From the NCBI GenBank assembly GCA_009760855.2, contig WPIO01000077.1, forward strand, positions 436,001 to 500,000: a stretch of 64,000 nt of DNA. Reading direction: 5' to 3'. Below the pieces are notes generated by a model. The model was given only the letters and a program-made list of their open reading frames with translations. It had not been told where the DNA came from and made no database searches. This document shows positions 13,436 to 64,000 of the stretch, piece after piece (position 1 is the stretch's first letter; each line of letters begins with the position of its first letter). The translations under genes were made by a program, and so were the position numbers. This DNA comes from Cristatella mucedo. Lineage: Eukaryota > Bryozoa > Phylactolaemata > Cristatellidae.

Positions 13436-14225
13436 CTTAGTACAAAATGAGAATGATAAGGAAAATGATATTAACTGTTAGACATTTGTAAAGCATCCCG
13501 AGAGAAATAAATCTCCTTCTGGGCGCTTTAAATATGCCGCAGATGAAACATGTGAACTGGTTTGTGATAACGCGAACGGCGTCAGCACGCATAAACACTG
13601 CTGTCGAGTAAGGGGATGTCGCGACATCAGTCGGGAGTGAGTTCCAGACTTTGGGAGCATACAAACTAAAAGCATGGTCTCCATAGAAATTGAGGTCGAT
13701 AAGCCTCGCAGCCAAGCAACTTGAGTCACAAGAGTGGGTGGTACGATGCCTAGCCTGTTTGTAAACAGTTCGCATAGGTAGTTTAGACATAGAGAGTGAA
13801 GGGAACTAAATTTGGGTGACAAAACCTTTGAAGTCAATACGCTACTTAATGGGGAGCCAGTGCATGTCGGTGAGAAGTGGTGTAACGTGGCAATTTCGAT
13901 GTTTACGACAGACAAGCCTAGCTGCAGACCTATGCAGCAACTGCTTGCGTCTTAATGCACAGACAGGAAGACCTGCAAGTGATGAGTTGCACGAGCTACA
14001 CGGGATGTCGTAAATGCAAGGATCGTCCTGGTTGTGGTGTTATGCAAGCAGGCCCGAATATTTGCAATGGTACATAGCTGAAAGAAGGTCAACTTGACTG
14101 TAGAGCTGATGAGGTCGTCTAGAACTTTGGAACCAGACACCTAGAATGCGTGCAGATGCTGTGGGAGATGCTCTGGCAGAGCCCACTTTGAGGGTTAGGT
14201 TTACCAATTTCTGAGTGAACGATGC
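13436..14225 (-). repeat. L2-like LINE fragment, decayed
   Basis: The minus strand carries the degraded RT C-terminal region (AFSLYAPKVWNSLPTDV is clear) and the shared 3' end. Frames are interrupted and the (ATT)n tail has eroded. Confidence 0.75.
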
Positions 14226-14879
14226 ATTTTAATCCTCGATAAGTTTTCACGACCTGGAGGATATTCGCAATACTTGGGCAATACGGGGTACTTTTAATAT
14301 GGCGACACCGTGTTATTATTAAACATTTTCACATTTACCATCTCGGCTTCTATTTTATTCGACATTCGCGATCATCAGGCTGCGGTTTAGAAGCCCTAAA
14401 AAGTTGTGGCTAATCTGGTACACTTTTTGCTTTCAAACCCGGTCATCGAACCTAGCTCAATGTAAACGCAGATGAACTACCTAGTTATGTAGGGCGGTGA
14501 TACAGCAATGGAGAAATTGTTCCCCCATCTTCCTAACGGAAAAAGGGTCTAATAATGCTTCCTTCTCACTGGCCGGCCTCTGCAGGAAGGAGGACGAGGA
14601 GGAACCGGTTTTTCGAGAGAAAACAAAATCGCGTAAGCCTCGGGCGTCTGCCTAGGATTTGAAGTTTGCCGTAGGCTTTCTCGGGTTGGTTCACCGAGTG
14701 AGGTAAGCGGAGTGAGCGAGGGGGCTGGATGATCCTCATTGTTCATGAACGGTGGGCACGCGGACAGGTGGAGGGGCTCAATGTTCGAACTGCTTACCGC
14801 TTATGCCTAAAGAACTTAAATAACGGGCTCACTGTAATTTGGTTTGCGCTCGAGCTGTCGCAGAGCGGCACTGTTTTAC

Positions 14880-15035
14880 CACTATTGTTGGTCCAGTGGT
14901 TAAAGTATTCGCGTTTAACAACCGAGCTGAATGTGAGTGTACTTAATGACCGAGGTCATGGACGTCAACCCAGAGGCATATGGGAAGCGCCTAAATAGAG
15001 TTAGGGCGCTACAGATATGAACTGTTCTTTAAATA
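14880..15035 (+). repeat. SINE-A copy, diverged
   Basis: Head TTGGTCCAGTGGTTAAAGTATTCGC and tail GAAGCGCCTAAATAGAGTTAGGGCGCTAC match the SINE-A consensus seen at 34460. Confidence 0.6.
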
Positions 15036-16503
15036 TTGTTATACTTCGTTCACACCACGCTATGGGTTACACGTTAGAATGAAGATTTGTGGATTTGCAG
15101 TAAATAGTACAACGGCAGTTTGGAGAGCCATGTTGGCACGGTCATATTGAAAGCCACTTTCGCCACTTTGCCGTTTCGCGCTCGTCATGCTGGAGGTTAA
15201 CGCAGCGAACTCATAAATTTCAGCTGGTTTCGGCTTGCTGTTGGTAATCAAGCGCCTTCATTATCGTGCAATGAAGGAAAAGGGTCCGGCACTACCTCCC
15301 ACTCCCCAGGCTGCTGGGTTAGCATACAGAAGAGGCCAAGGTAGGCTAATTAGGTAGGAGTGGTTTTCATTTCGACGCATCTTGGAAAAAAGTTTCGATG
15401 GCGCTGTCTTTCTAGTGTTTTCACTTTTAGCGCTAGCCGCCAGCCCACCGAGCAGCAGAGAGCATCTTCCGTTGGACAGCTGGCTTAACAAAACTGGTTT
15501 GCCACCAGAGCGAGGCTGAGCGACTTCCGCTGCAATTCAGCCGAGCCTTTTTATTGGCGAGCGACATGTCCCGGCGGCCAGCGGCCGAGTGACGGAACGA
15601 GCCGATCGCTGCCAGTGCGAGCGCCGTTCGACTCGTGCTGGCAGAGCCGTACAGCGAGCCGCAACTCGCTCGGCCATTCAACCATGAAAATGCTTGCCAT
15701 GGCCTCCAGCTAGATATCCCCACTCTGAGGGCTGTACAGCAGGATTTTTCCATTCAAACTGTCGCCCTTTACCCCACCTCAGGCCCTGGCCAGCCGCTCC
15801 AATTCCCATTCTACCGCACTTATCTAGACCTCGCAGGGACTAAGCTTGACGCTCGAAAATTCGTATTAATTGATTACCTGCGCTTATACGACAAAAGAGG
15901 TACGACAGCATCTAAAATTACGATCTTTTTACTCGGTTGAAGTGTGTAATACAATGGTCATACGGGGGGGGGGGGCACGGGGAGGGTGGCGGCGGCACCC
16001 GTGCTGCAATTACCCGTATTGTTGCGACCTGGTTGTTGATAGGCATTGTGCAGAGAGGTTTCATTTGTCATGTTAATGCGTGCCCTGTCAGTTTCGCTTA
16101 AGATCCAGGGCATGCGTTTCATCTGCTTGTCCCTCTGCCTTTAAATGGCTGCCTAAGGTGGTTCGTGCCAAGATCCTGTTTTGTTAGAAAGTACTATGGG
16201 GTCGAGCCCACCCTTCGGCTGCCGTGCTAGGATTGTGCAGTTCTCAGTGCAGTAAGGCCCAAACTAGGTCGAAAAGTCTTCCGAAATGGTGGCTAGTTTT
16301 GGCTAGATTCTTTTATTCATCAATTCGTTTATCAGCATAAACGTGCTCTATGCCATCGTTTCGATTTTAGGCTACGTATCCCGGAGTCTCCACCCACGCC
16401 GGTTTGGTCACACCCGGCTCGTGCATACCGACCAGTCAGCGTGAAGGGGCGGTCCAGACCAGAAAGCGTCATTTCCGTATCTGCTAGTAGTTGTCTGCCT
16501 CAG
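15036..16503. other. Probable intron sequence, nothing recognised
   Basis: It includes a G-run at 15964-15976 and short GC-rich stretches. I found no convincing exon. The acceptor of the first coding exon ends it. Confidence 0.35.
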
Positions 16504-16601
16504 CGTGTCGGTAGCTCGGTCGGCGGGCTACCGCTGTTCGTGTCGAGCTGAGTTGACAGCCCAAGGTATGTTGAAGTGGAAGGTTGGGAACAAGCAAAGC
16601 T

Positions 16602-56202
<39,601 letters not shown>

Positions 56203-56869
56203 CAGCGGCCATTACGGGTGCAGCAGCGACGCCGTGTTGTCCGACCTTGACCTGCCGGATGGTGGGAGCGCGCCACTGGCGAATGGATTCGCAGCCGCGA
56301 TGTCAGGGAAAGATAATCTCATCTGACGGTGCGCTGGCTCATGACGACCGGTGCCGCTGCGCTGGCAGCAGTGGCGCAGCGGCGCGGCTTGCAGTCAGTC
56401 CGTCCATCGACTGCCCAGGGGATCGAGCGAGCGTCTCTGCGTTTTTTGCCAAGATGAGGACAGAACTGCGAGTGTGGCTGAGAACGTGATCAAACCGTTC
56501 TCGGTTTGTAGCCGGCCGAGATCCGGCGCACAAGCATGACATTTAGCAGTGAAAACGATTCGTAGCCCGCTTGCGGGCGCCACCACCCCTCCTCGAGGGT
56601 GGGGGAGCCTCTCACTGCTCAGACCCGTCTGCTCCTTTTTCACGCCCCTCCGGCTGCCAGAGCCGCTAGTGGCTGCCAGTGCAGCCCGGTGCTGCACTGT
56701 CTGGCTTGGACCTTGTTCGGTGGCATGCCTGAGCGAGTCGGCAGCAAATGTATCTCGCTGCCGCCTAGCGAGGCTGCCAGCATGTTCCACTAAGTGTCTA
56801 AGACATCCTTAGTTAAATGCATTCATGCTGGGCAACGAATTTCGTCCCTGTGTAATCCTGCGTTATTTA

Positions 56870-56875
56870 AATAAA
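56870..56875 (+). promoter_or_regulatory. Candidate poly(A) signal of the RhoGEF gene
   Basis: An AATAAA hexamer lies about 540-670 bp after the two possible stop codons. It is the first canonical signal I see on the plus strand after the last exon. Confidence 0.5.
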
Positions 56876-57299
56876 CTTATTATCCTCATTGCCGAATGAG
56901 CTCTCCCACCGTAAAGAACGCGAGATTGCGGTTCTTCCGATAGTTTGTGCAGTACCTCCGTAATTTTAATTTTAATTTTGCGATAGGCCTCAAGCTTTGA
57001 GCGCACGTACGGGCCGACGGATGCACCCGTGCGGCTGACGCACGTGTGCCTATGCATGTGTGCCTAAGCACGTGCAGGCATTTACGCTAAGCAACAGAGA
57101 TCCAGAGGGTTGAGTCGAGTCAATCGTTTTGCAAGCTTTGCGACTGCAGCCTCCGTAGCACCAGTAGCAGCAGAGTGGCAGACCTTCGTTGAGAGGTCTA
57201 CAGTCGCAGCTGCTACTTGTGCTGGTGGCAGCGAGATAGGCTTTGGCTTAGTGAGCCGCCGCCATGCCGAGGGTTATTGGTAGAAAGTGCCTGGCTGTT

Positions 57300-58160
57300 C
57301 GAAGCGTGTGACGAGGTAGCCATCAGCAGGAGGTGATGCTCAAAGTGGGAACCGTCAGAGGAGGACTTTTCGCGAGTGCTGCTCGCACCATTTTGGGCAG
57401 AGTGAGTCGCCTTCGAAGAGTCATTGCACGGATACTAGCAGATACAGCCATCATGTTCCCCGAAAGTCTGTCGTCGACGCCTGACTGCCCAACACGTGGC
57501 TGCTCCAGAGAAGTGGTCCCAGCGGCACTTTGCTGTTGGCTGGAGCATCGAGCCACCTCGGATGACAGATTTTTGATGAAAATTTGTGGCTGTTCGCGTC
57601 CTTTGTGCAGGGATCTTTCGCTGGAACTTTAGTGGCAATGCACAATACCCAGGCCTGTGACGTTTGCTCTCCAGGAAAGTGAATCACTACTTTGTTGTAG
57701 ATTCCTATTTTAAAGATATGTTTAGTTGGTAATGCTTACCTACACTACGACTTCGGGTCGTTGACCGGCGGCAAGGCGCTTGAACTTCGCGATTGAATTC
57801 GCAGGCTCGAATCGTTTGTACAGAAACCTAGAGTTTTTCGGAAGTTACATATTTGCCTTCGAAGCCAAAGCCCTGACCTTGCGGCTCTTTGGCTTCTGCA
57901 AAAGCAGATATAACCGTACCGATCGTTGCCACCGAATCGGCCCTTTTCGCAGCGAACGACGCTTGCCTGCAGCTGATGGCTCAGCGAGTGCAAACGTTTC
58001 AACCTGTTCCGCTCAGCTCTCCCCCGAGCCCCAGTGAACATTTTCTTTTTGTCTTTCTATTCATGTGTGCATTGCGTGCTTACTTTAGTCGCAGCAGGCC
58101 TTGCTACCTACGTCGAACCCACGACCTGGGTCCTGAAGAGCAAGCGCCAAGCTACAAAGC
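57300..58160 (+). other. Coding-like stretches of uncertain status
   Basis: A frame at 57336-57410 reads VMLKVGTVRGGLFASAARTI before a GCAGA|GTGAGT donor. A second at about 57905-58037 reads DITVPIVATESALFAANDAC and on to a Pro/Ser-rich end. They look more like protein than their surroundings but show no domain I can name and only partial splice support. A SINE-B-like head fragment lies at 58106-58160. Confidence 0.25.
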
Positions 58161-58169
58161 TTACAGTTG

Positions 58170-58700
58170 GAGCCAAACTCTGTAGCTAGGCTTGTCAATG
58201 GTGACGGTCGAAACAGTCGCATTGCACTACTCCTCCCGACCTGCACCGGCTGCCCGTAAAGATTTGTATCGATATAGAGGTTTTGTCACTCACTCAATTT
58301 TAGGTCTCTTCATTCTCTAGCTCCAGCCTAGCTATCCGAATTACTTCCTACCCAGGCTTCGCATTGGGCCACCAGCTATTTCGACTCAAGTCGCTCATCA
58401 GCCGTACCTCTAACCAACCTCAAATCCCTCGCAGACTGAAGCTTCCAAAGCCTGGAACTCACTCCCGTCTGAAAGCACGACATCCCATGATTTGACGGTG
58501 ACATTCCTCACTTTGGCTCCATCCTTGCACGCACGCTGTCCTTGGGTTGCTTGCAGCGTGCTGGCATCGTGCATGCCGCCACTAGACGTCCGCTTCTTTT
58601 CCAGCACATGTCAAAAGTGCCTTGAAAATATCTGTTGGTGTTATCAGATATATCTAATATCTCTAAAGGCACTACGCAAATGCTTTTTATTATTATTTAG
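58170..58700 (+). repeat. L2-like LINE fragment, decayed
   Basis: The RT C-terminal region (LVNGDGRNS... with TCTCTTCATTCTCTAGCTCCAGCC) and the 3' end are recognisable. It ends in CTTTTTATTATTATTTAG at 58700. Confidence 0.65.
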
Positions 58701-58918
58701 ACTGTCCACGGGTGCCGGAGGTTTACGTAGAACTTGTGAGCGGCAAGATAGATCTGAGGGGAATACTGTTGTTTCGGTGTCAACGCTCTCACGTCTTGGC
58801 GATTTCGCGCAGCGAATTCGCCTTAGCGGCCGGCGAGTTTTCGAGGAGATACGCTAGCTCGAGTTCGAGCGGATCTGAAAACTCGTACGTCGAAAGGACG
58901 AACGAAGCGCCCATCCAA
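58701..58918 (+). other. Possible exon after an L2 tail
   Basis: An open frame reads CPRVPEVYVELVSGKIDLRG, LFRCQRSHVLAISRSEFALA and a Ser-rich end, up to an AAAA|GTGAGA donor-like site. The AG before it is the last base pair of the L2 tail. No domain is recognised, so it is a weak call. Confidence 0.25.
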
Positions 58919-59337
58919 AAGTGAGACCGCTCGCCTAGTCTGCGTCTGTAAGCTTAAGTCTTCATCGAGCGTCTCCAAGCGGCTGGAGCGCCGGGCGGCG
59001 CGAAAGGCAAGGCGAGGTGCAGGCAAATGGGAGGGGGCGGAGGGGCCGAAACTCGGAGGATACGGAGGCGAATGACGAGGCGAGACATCGCGGGCACCAG
59101 CCCTAAGCACCAGCCTACTGCAGGGCCGCCGGTATACTACGGGCGGCTCGCTGGATTACTCGGCGGCCCGAGGCCGAGCCTTGAGCCAACGCCGGCCGCC
59201 CATGCTTGCATGCGAAACCACCTTAAATTGATTGCGTGGTAAATTCTGATGAGAATCGGCTAGCGAGCCTCGGTGTCAGCCCGCAGTAGTGCTTCGCGGT
59301 AGGAGATGAGAGCTTGCCTGCCTACGCCTTGCTCCCG

Positions 59338-59565
59338 ATGAGGAGCTCGGCCTATGTGCTCCCACTGAGGAGCTCTGCCTATGTGCTCCTGAGTGAGGAG
59401 CTCTGCCTATATGCTCCGAGTGAGGAGCTCTGCCTATGTGCTCCTGAGTGAGGAGCTCTGCCTATGTGCTCCTGAGTGAGGAGCTCTGCCTATATGCTCC
59501 GACTGAGGAGCTCGGCCTATATGCTCCCGACTGAGGAGCTCGGCCTATGCGCTCCCGACAGGGAA
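59338..59565. repeat. Minisatellite, about eight units of ~30 bp
   Basis: Units of GAGGAGCTCTGCCTATGTGCTCC with TGAGT, GAGT, GACT or CACT linkers vary slightly in TAT/TGT and GC/TC. The units are 28-31 bp. Confidence 0.93.
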
Positions 59566-60029
59566 TCTACCTGCAATACCTCCTGTCGACTACTCTGGCA
59601 CATCTACTCCAGCCGTCCGGCGCCGCTGCAGCTGCCGCGATACTCACTTGAACTACTGTCCCACCTGACTCAGCTATGCTTCCCGTTTCCTCTTTTGTTT
59701 CGCGAAATGAAATTGGTCTGCCGAGGAAACCTCTTGGCCTGCCAGCTCTTGCTTCGAGTCGATCTAGATGAGCTGGACTCATTTCCCTGTCATCGCCCGG
59801 AGCTGGCGACAGAGGGCTGCTCAAGGAGCTCACCCGGTTTCTTAAGGGGTAATAGGTGACAGGTACGGATCACGTGACCTACAAAAGCGACCTTAACCGT
59901 CCTTATCATTGCTGTTTCGATGGCTACCCTTTGATGCCGTCAAAAGGGTTGCTTGTAAAGTGCCCAGATGGCAGAGGCGGTGCTTGACAAGTCAAACGTT
60001 TCTTCATTAATTAATCTGTCATTTAAAAA

Positions 60030-60675
60030 TGACAGGAATAATAATAATAATAATAAGCAATGTATTGTGTCCAAAGAGAAATTAGTCTCTTTCTAAGCAC
60101 ATGACATATGCTGCAAAGGAAGCATATCAACTGAGTTTTGATAACTATATGTAAAATTGCACCGTTCATGAGCGTATGCAGGAAAATTGATATGGTCAAA
60201 GCAAATGCTGAGAGGCTCAGGTTTTTAAATTCTTTTTAAATGTGTTTTTAAATTCTTTTTAAATGTGGTCAGGTCAGGGGATGTTCTGACGCAGGTCGGG
60301 AGGCAGTTCCAGGCTTTGGGAGCATACGAACTCCAAATGATTTGAGGTTAGTACGAGGTATTTGTAGACTGTTGGATTCCGAAAAGCGGGTGGTACGATG
60401 CTTGGCCTGATGGGGTAGTATATCTGAGAGATAGGCTGGAGCCAAAGAATGAAGGGACCTAAAAGTGAGCGACAAAACCTTGAAGTCAATCCGTTGCTTG
60501 ACTGGTAGCCAGTGCAGGTCGGCGAGAAGTGGAGTAATGTGGCAACTGCGAAGCTAACGACAGACAAGCCTAGCTGGAGAGTTTTGCACCAGCTGCAATC
60601 GCCTGATCGCACATGCCGGTAGGCCAGTAAGCAGTGAGTTGCAGAAGTCGAGACGGGATGTCATGAATGCATGGA
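60030..60675 (-). repeat. L2-like LINE fragment with AAT tail
   Basis: The tail (AAT)n is at 60037-60055. Minus-strand RT C-terminal frames (60269-60612) are close to the 18.3-18.95 kb and 23.5-23.95 kb copies. A short direct duplication of GTTTTTAAATTCTTTTTAAATGTG lies at about 60218-60267. Confidence 0.85.
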
Positions 60676-60825
60676 CCAACTAATAACAAACAGTCAACAG
60701 CTGTTTTTTTAACTGTCGCAATGTTTTTAACGGCAATTTCTGAACAAAAAGGTACTACTACTGAAGCTTCAACGTTCATCTTGGAAATAAAATATGTAAC
60801 AGAAAATAATTTTATAAAATTTCTT

Positions 60826-60912
60826 TTAATGATAATAATGCATCTGATGAGACGCCCTCAGAGAACTCAATCTCTTTCTAGGTGCTTTACATTTGCTGCA
60901 AAGGAAAATGTT
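60826..60912 (-). repeat. L2-like LINE tail fragment
   Basis: Only the shared stem-loop end (GACGCCCTCAGAGAACTCAATC on plus) remains. Confidence 0.7.
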
Positions 60913-61039
60913 AGCAATGTGTTATAAGGATTTTCTCAAATTGTCCAAAAACTAAAATTAAAATGCCATTTACTAATATTAAGTAAGATTTTACTTAAAT
61001 TGATCTTGGGGCATCAGCAAATATTGATGTTCTTTTCAG

Positions 61040-62930
61040 CCATGTCTTCAGTTACGGCACAAAATGAAAGAATCCAATTACAAAAGAGCTAGAAGGTCAA
61101 TGTGAACGGTGCAGTAAAATCATCAAACGTTCTGGAAACTCCGAGACAAATTCGGAGAATGATCTAAAAATAAATGGAATTTTCTTTGATGAACCTGCTG
61201 GAATATATACATCTAAAGAAGAGCCCGTGAAAAATAATTGAACCAAAACGATTACCGATTTCCAAGGCCGAAAGAGTCTGAAGGAATTTGTTACCGATCT
61301 GGCTGCTGATGAAATAACGATTAGAGCTACCGCTAGAAACAAGTATATGTGGCAATCAATCTCACGGGACGGATTCAACTTCCAGAGAACGAAAGCAATG
61401 TGATGAAGCTGGTACATAGTGATTACGAAGAAAAGAGAAACAAAATGAATACCGACATCGGGGGAAAATCGAGAGAGGAGTAAAGTTTAGCATGACTGTG
61501 AATAAAATACACAAGTGATTACGAAGAAAAGAGAAACAAAATTATTCCCAAATCTTGGGAAAAACTCGAGAGAGGAGTAAAGTTAAGCATGACTGTGAAT
61601 GAATACACAACCGTGAGAGGACGTCGATTCTTCGGAGTAAACATCCATGATAGTGACGATAAAAACATCAATCAAGATAATTCTTGCCCGAATATCTACT
61701 TCTTGCACTGCTCTCGGTATAGTCGTACCAATGAAACAGCATTTGAGGGTTTTTGGAATAACAACGGAGTGGGTTTTGGTGGGATCTACCCAGGACGGCG
61801 CTGCAGTAAATAAGGAATGCATCAGCCACACCGATGTCATCTGACAGCTCTGATTAAACCAAGGTTCTGCATCTTGGCGTATGTGACACATCGTACAAGA
61901 AGAGAACCGACACATTCGATTTAAACCTGGATAGTGACCGTATTGATGAAATGGACAATTTTGAAGCAGCTACGCACTTGGAAGTGGTAAGCCATGATAC
62001 ATTAGGAGACGTCGGTTACCACGATCTGCTCACGAAATCACTCAAACTTGTCAATTCATCCAAAAGCCAACCATTTAAAATAATCTCTGTTAATCAAAAG
62101 TAAAAGCTTTGTTTGGACGCGACATTGAACTGCATCTTGACGTGAAGATGCGCTGCAACTCCATCACAACAATGTTAGAGCCGCTGGTAAAGACAGAAGT
62201 CGCCATCCGCGAGACAATAACCGAATTCAATTTGCTGGACATGATTAAGACGTCGAATTTTGACGCTCTCAAAACTCTAAAGGCAATGGAACCTGTGAAA
62301 CTTGTTGTTGATAATCTAAGTTAAGAAGAGTGATGAGTGCTTTCACAATCTTAGAATTCGTGTTCAAAAAGCTCTCTAACCGGAATAATTACTTTAGTAT
62401 CAAGTTCATGGAAGATTTGAAGTGTCGCGTTGAAGAGCAATTGAATAAGTATGTCGTAAACCTCTTGCGAAGTCTAAAAGATCCATCTGTCGCCCCGTCA
62501 AAAACTACATTAAATTTCGTAGGAAATCTAGCTTTTCGCCTATTTGGAGTCAACGATGGAGAAGTTGTCGTCGAACAGTCGTCAAGGGATGCTGAAAGAG
62601 TGAACTTGTCTTTTTTAAATGAATTAAATTTGTTGCCTTAAAATGATCGATAATTAATTGCAGTCGGAGGTCACAACAGTTTAAAATGGCTCAAGACTGA
62701 ATTCACGGTCTTCAGGGGCTCTGGCTAGCTCACTGAAAATCTCCAGAAATTGTACAACACAATTCTATTAATTAAACCGACATCAACGGACGTTGTAGGA
62801 GTTTTTCGGCCTGTACGAATTTCTGTACGTAATTAAAATCGCGTCTTTCAGACAAGCCGCTTAAGGCACTTGTATTCTTGAAATATTATTATAAGAAGTA
62901 AAAATGTATTGATTTATAACTTATCACCAA
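61040..62930 (+). pseudogene. Decayed hAT transposase gene with BED-type finger
   Basis: Frames are broken but the order is that of hAT transposases. It has a BED-like finger (EGQCERCSKIIKRSGNS at about 61100), then SLKEFVTDLAADEITIRAT, SMTVNEYTTVRGRRFFGVNI and MKQHLRVFGIT with STQDGAAVNKE. Next come ELHLDVKMRCNSITTMLEPL (usual form 'DV.TRWNSt..ML', here Cys for Trp), EFVFKKLSNRNNYFSIKFM and a C-terminal dimerisation-like region near 62790-62900 (DKPLKALVFLKYYYK). Stops and frame shifts are frequent. A 96-bp segment is tandemly duplicated at 61419-61610. This is a relic, more AT-rich than the rest of the window. I did not identify its terminal repeats. Confidence 0.78.
61419..61610 (+). repeat. 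Tandem duplication of 96 bp inside the hAT relic
   Basis: Units 61419-61514 and 61515-61610 both begin GTGATTACGAAGAAAAGAGAAACAAAA and end TGAATAAAATACACAA or TGAATGAATACACAA. They differ at about ten to fifteen positions in the centre. Confidence 0.92.
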
Positions 62931-63397
62931 AGATATATATATATATTACTAAAACTGTGTTCATCCTAACAATAAGCTATTGACAGTAATAAGTGAAAAA
63001 ATTGAAAAAACAGTAAACACAGCTGCTAACAGCTGTTTTGTGAAAATTGAAAACAATGAACAGCTTTTTCAAAAATGACTTTTTCAGAAACCCTAGCGGT
63101 CTCGATATATAAACGAGTTCAAACCTTGTGAATCCATATGTATCTGTGCGAGCATATACTGCATACATTTGCTCTTTCAGCGTCGTGCATGCCTAGCCTT
63201 CTACTTTTGTGACGTTCGATAAGCCAGCCCTTTTTTGCCCTTGCATTGTCAGGTATTTAATAGCACACACACACAAAATAATTGCTTATTACTTCTTGAC
63301 CTGACTGAGTCCAGAACTGACTTGTCACTTTCCCTCTGAGATAGACAAGAAGCAACCAACACGTTAAACAAAAATAATATTAGCTTATTTTACAGCC
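62931..63397. other. AT-rich sequence, nothing recognised
   Basis: A short (TA)n run at 62934-62945 and a (CA)n run at about 63262-63273. No coding pattern. Confidence 0.4.
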
Positions 63398-63490
63398 TCA
63401 TTTTGCATAGCGATTGAAGAGGTTAGCGGTTGTTACCACCGTTTGCAGTTGGCAATAAAGGATCTTCCGATGCAAGATTCGAAATCAGGT
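63398..63490 (-). repeat. SINE-B fragment, diverged
   Basis: The minus strand has the B-box area (GATTTCGAATC) and body (GGAAGATCCTTTATTGCCAACTGC), then loses similarity near GCAAAATGAGG. Confidence 0.5.
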
Positions 63491-64000
63491 TATAATGAGA
63501 CTCAGCAAAAATTGGCACTCAAGATTATGACTGGTGACAAAGCACTGCGAACATGAATAGGTGAATCTCACTCACCATATGTTCACTACTCGCTTGCCGT
63601 CTGTCTGTTTGGTTCGTGAAAGTGTAAGTTGACCTAGTTTACATTCATTTTTTCAGAGAGAGGCTCGGGCGTTTATTGAAACCAGCTCGGAGCCAGGCGA
63701 AAAGCTCGTCAGGGCGGAACTGGTTTAAAAAAGTGAAAACACTGACTACGTTTCAATTAAAGTGTTAGGCAATTTGTCTTAACCGCGAATATCTATCTCG
63801 CACTGGCGGTTTGCACCGAAGTAAACATTGTTCAACATCTCGCCGCCTTTGAGCAACATCGGGAGTATTGAGCCGTCGCTGTTGCTCAGGAAGAGACCGG
63901 GCCACTTCAACGAGACTTCTCTAGCTGAACGGACTACCGATGGATGCTACAGCAGAACTTACTTTGTCTCGTGCTCTGAAGCCTGAAATGCCGCCGTTCG
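63491..64000. other. Sequence with no recognisable gene
   Basis: No coding pattern or repeat seen in the last 500 bp. Confidence 0.4.

Overview
This is nuclear DNA from an animal. It has long GT-AG introns, an EGF-like exon, a Dbl-family RhoGEF gene, many microsatellites, and decayed L2/CR1-like LINEs, tRNA-derived SINEs and hAT elements. Several normally invariant motifs of the RhoGEF have diverged, which would suit a fast-evolving invertebrate such as a lophotrochozoan or flatworm. The sequence alone does not identify the species.

The main gene is a plus-strand RhoGEF, reconstructed by eye from splice sites, reading phase and protein pattern. It runs from about 16.6 to 56.3 kb with 17 coding exons that join without a frame break into about 1031 codons. 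An N-terminal helical segment (exons 1-4) is followed by a Ser/Cys/Gly-rich linker (exons 4-7, including a 25-nt microexon) and a DH (RhoGEF) domain (exons 8-12). After that come a long disordered insert (exons 13-15), a PH-like segment (exon 16) and a tail with AATAAA at 56870. A CpG-rich, GC-rich tract at 7.5-10.7 kb with a strong splice donor at its right edge is the likely promoter and 5' exon region. A single EGF-like exon lies on the minus strand at 4.6 kb and belongs to another gene that mostly lies outside what I can see.

The introns and flanks are full of repeats. One L2-like LINE family has about 17 copies. Most are 5'-truncated and share the same stem-loop 3' end followed by (ATT)n. 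The best copy is at 22.6-24.2 kb. A second LINE family is at 37.4-39.1 kb with a 460-codon reverse-transcriptase frame. There are two tRNA-derived SINE families, and one of them (SINE-A) shares the L2 3' tail. Three copies of a roughly 280-bp hAT-type MITE are present, two of them with 8-bp target-site duplications. Insertions are nested: L2 in SINE-A, SINE-B in SINE-A, MITE in L2.

Right of the RhoGEF gene are coding-like fragments of uncertain status (57.3-58.9 kb), a minisatellite (59.3-59.6 kb), L2 relics and a decayed BED-finger hAT transposase gene (61.0-62.9 kb). Within the last large RhoGEF intron, at 52.5-53.6 kb on the minus strand, is a decayed ORF of a dispersed invertebrate protein family that I can recognise but not name. 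I found no bacterial-type operons, CRISPR arrays, rRNA genes or intact tRNA genes.
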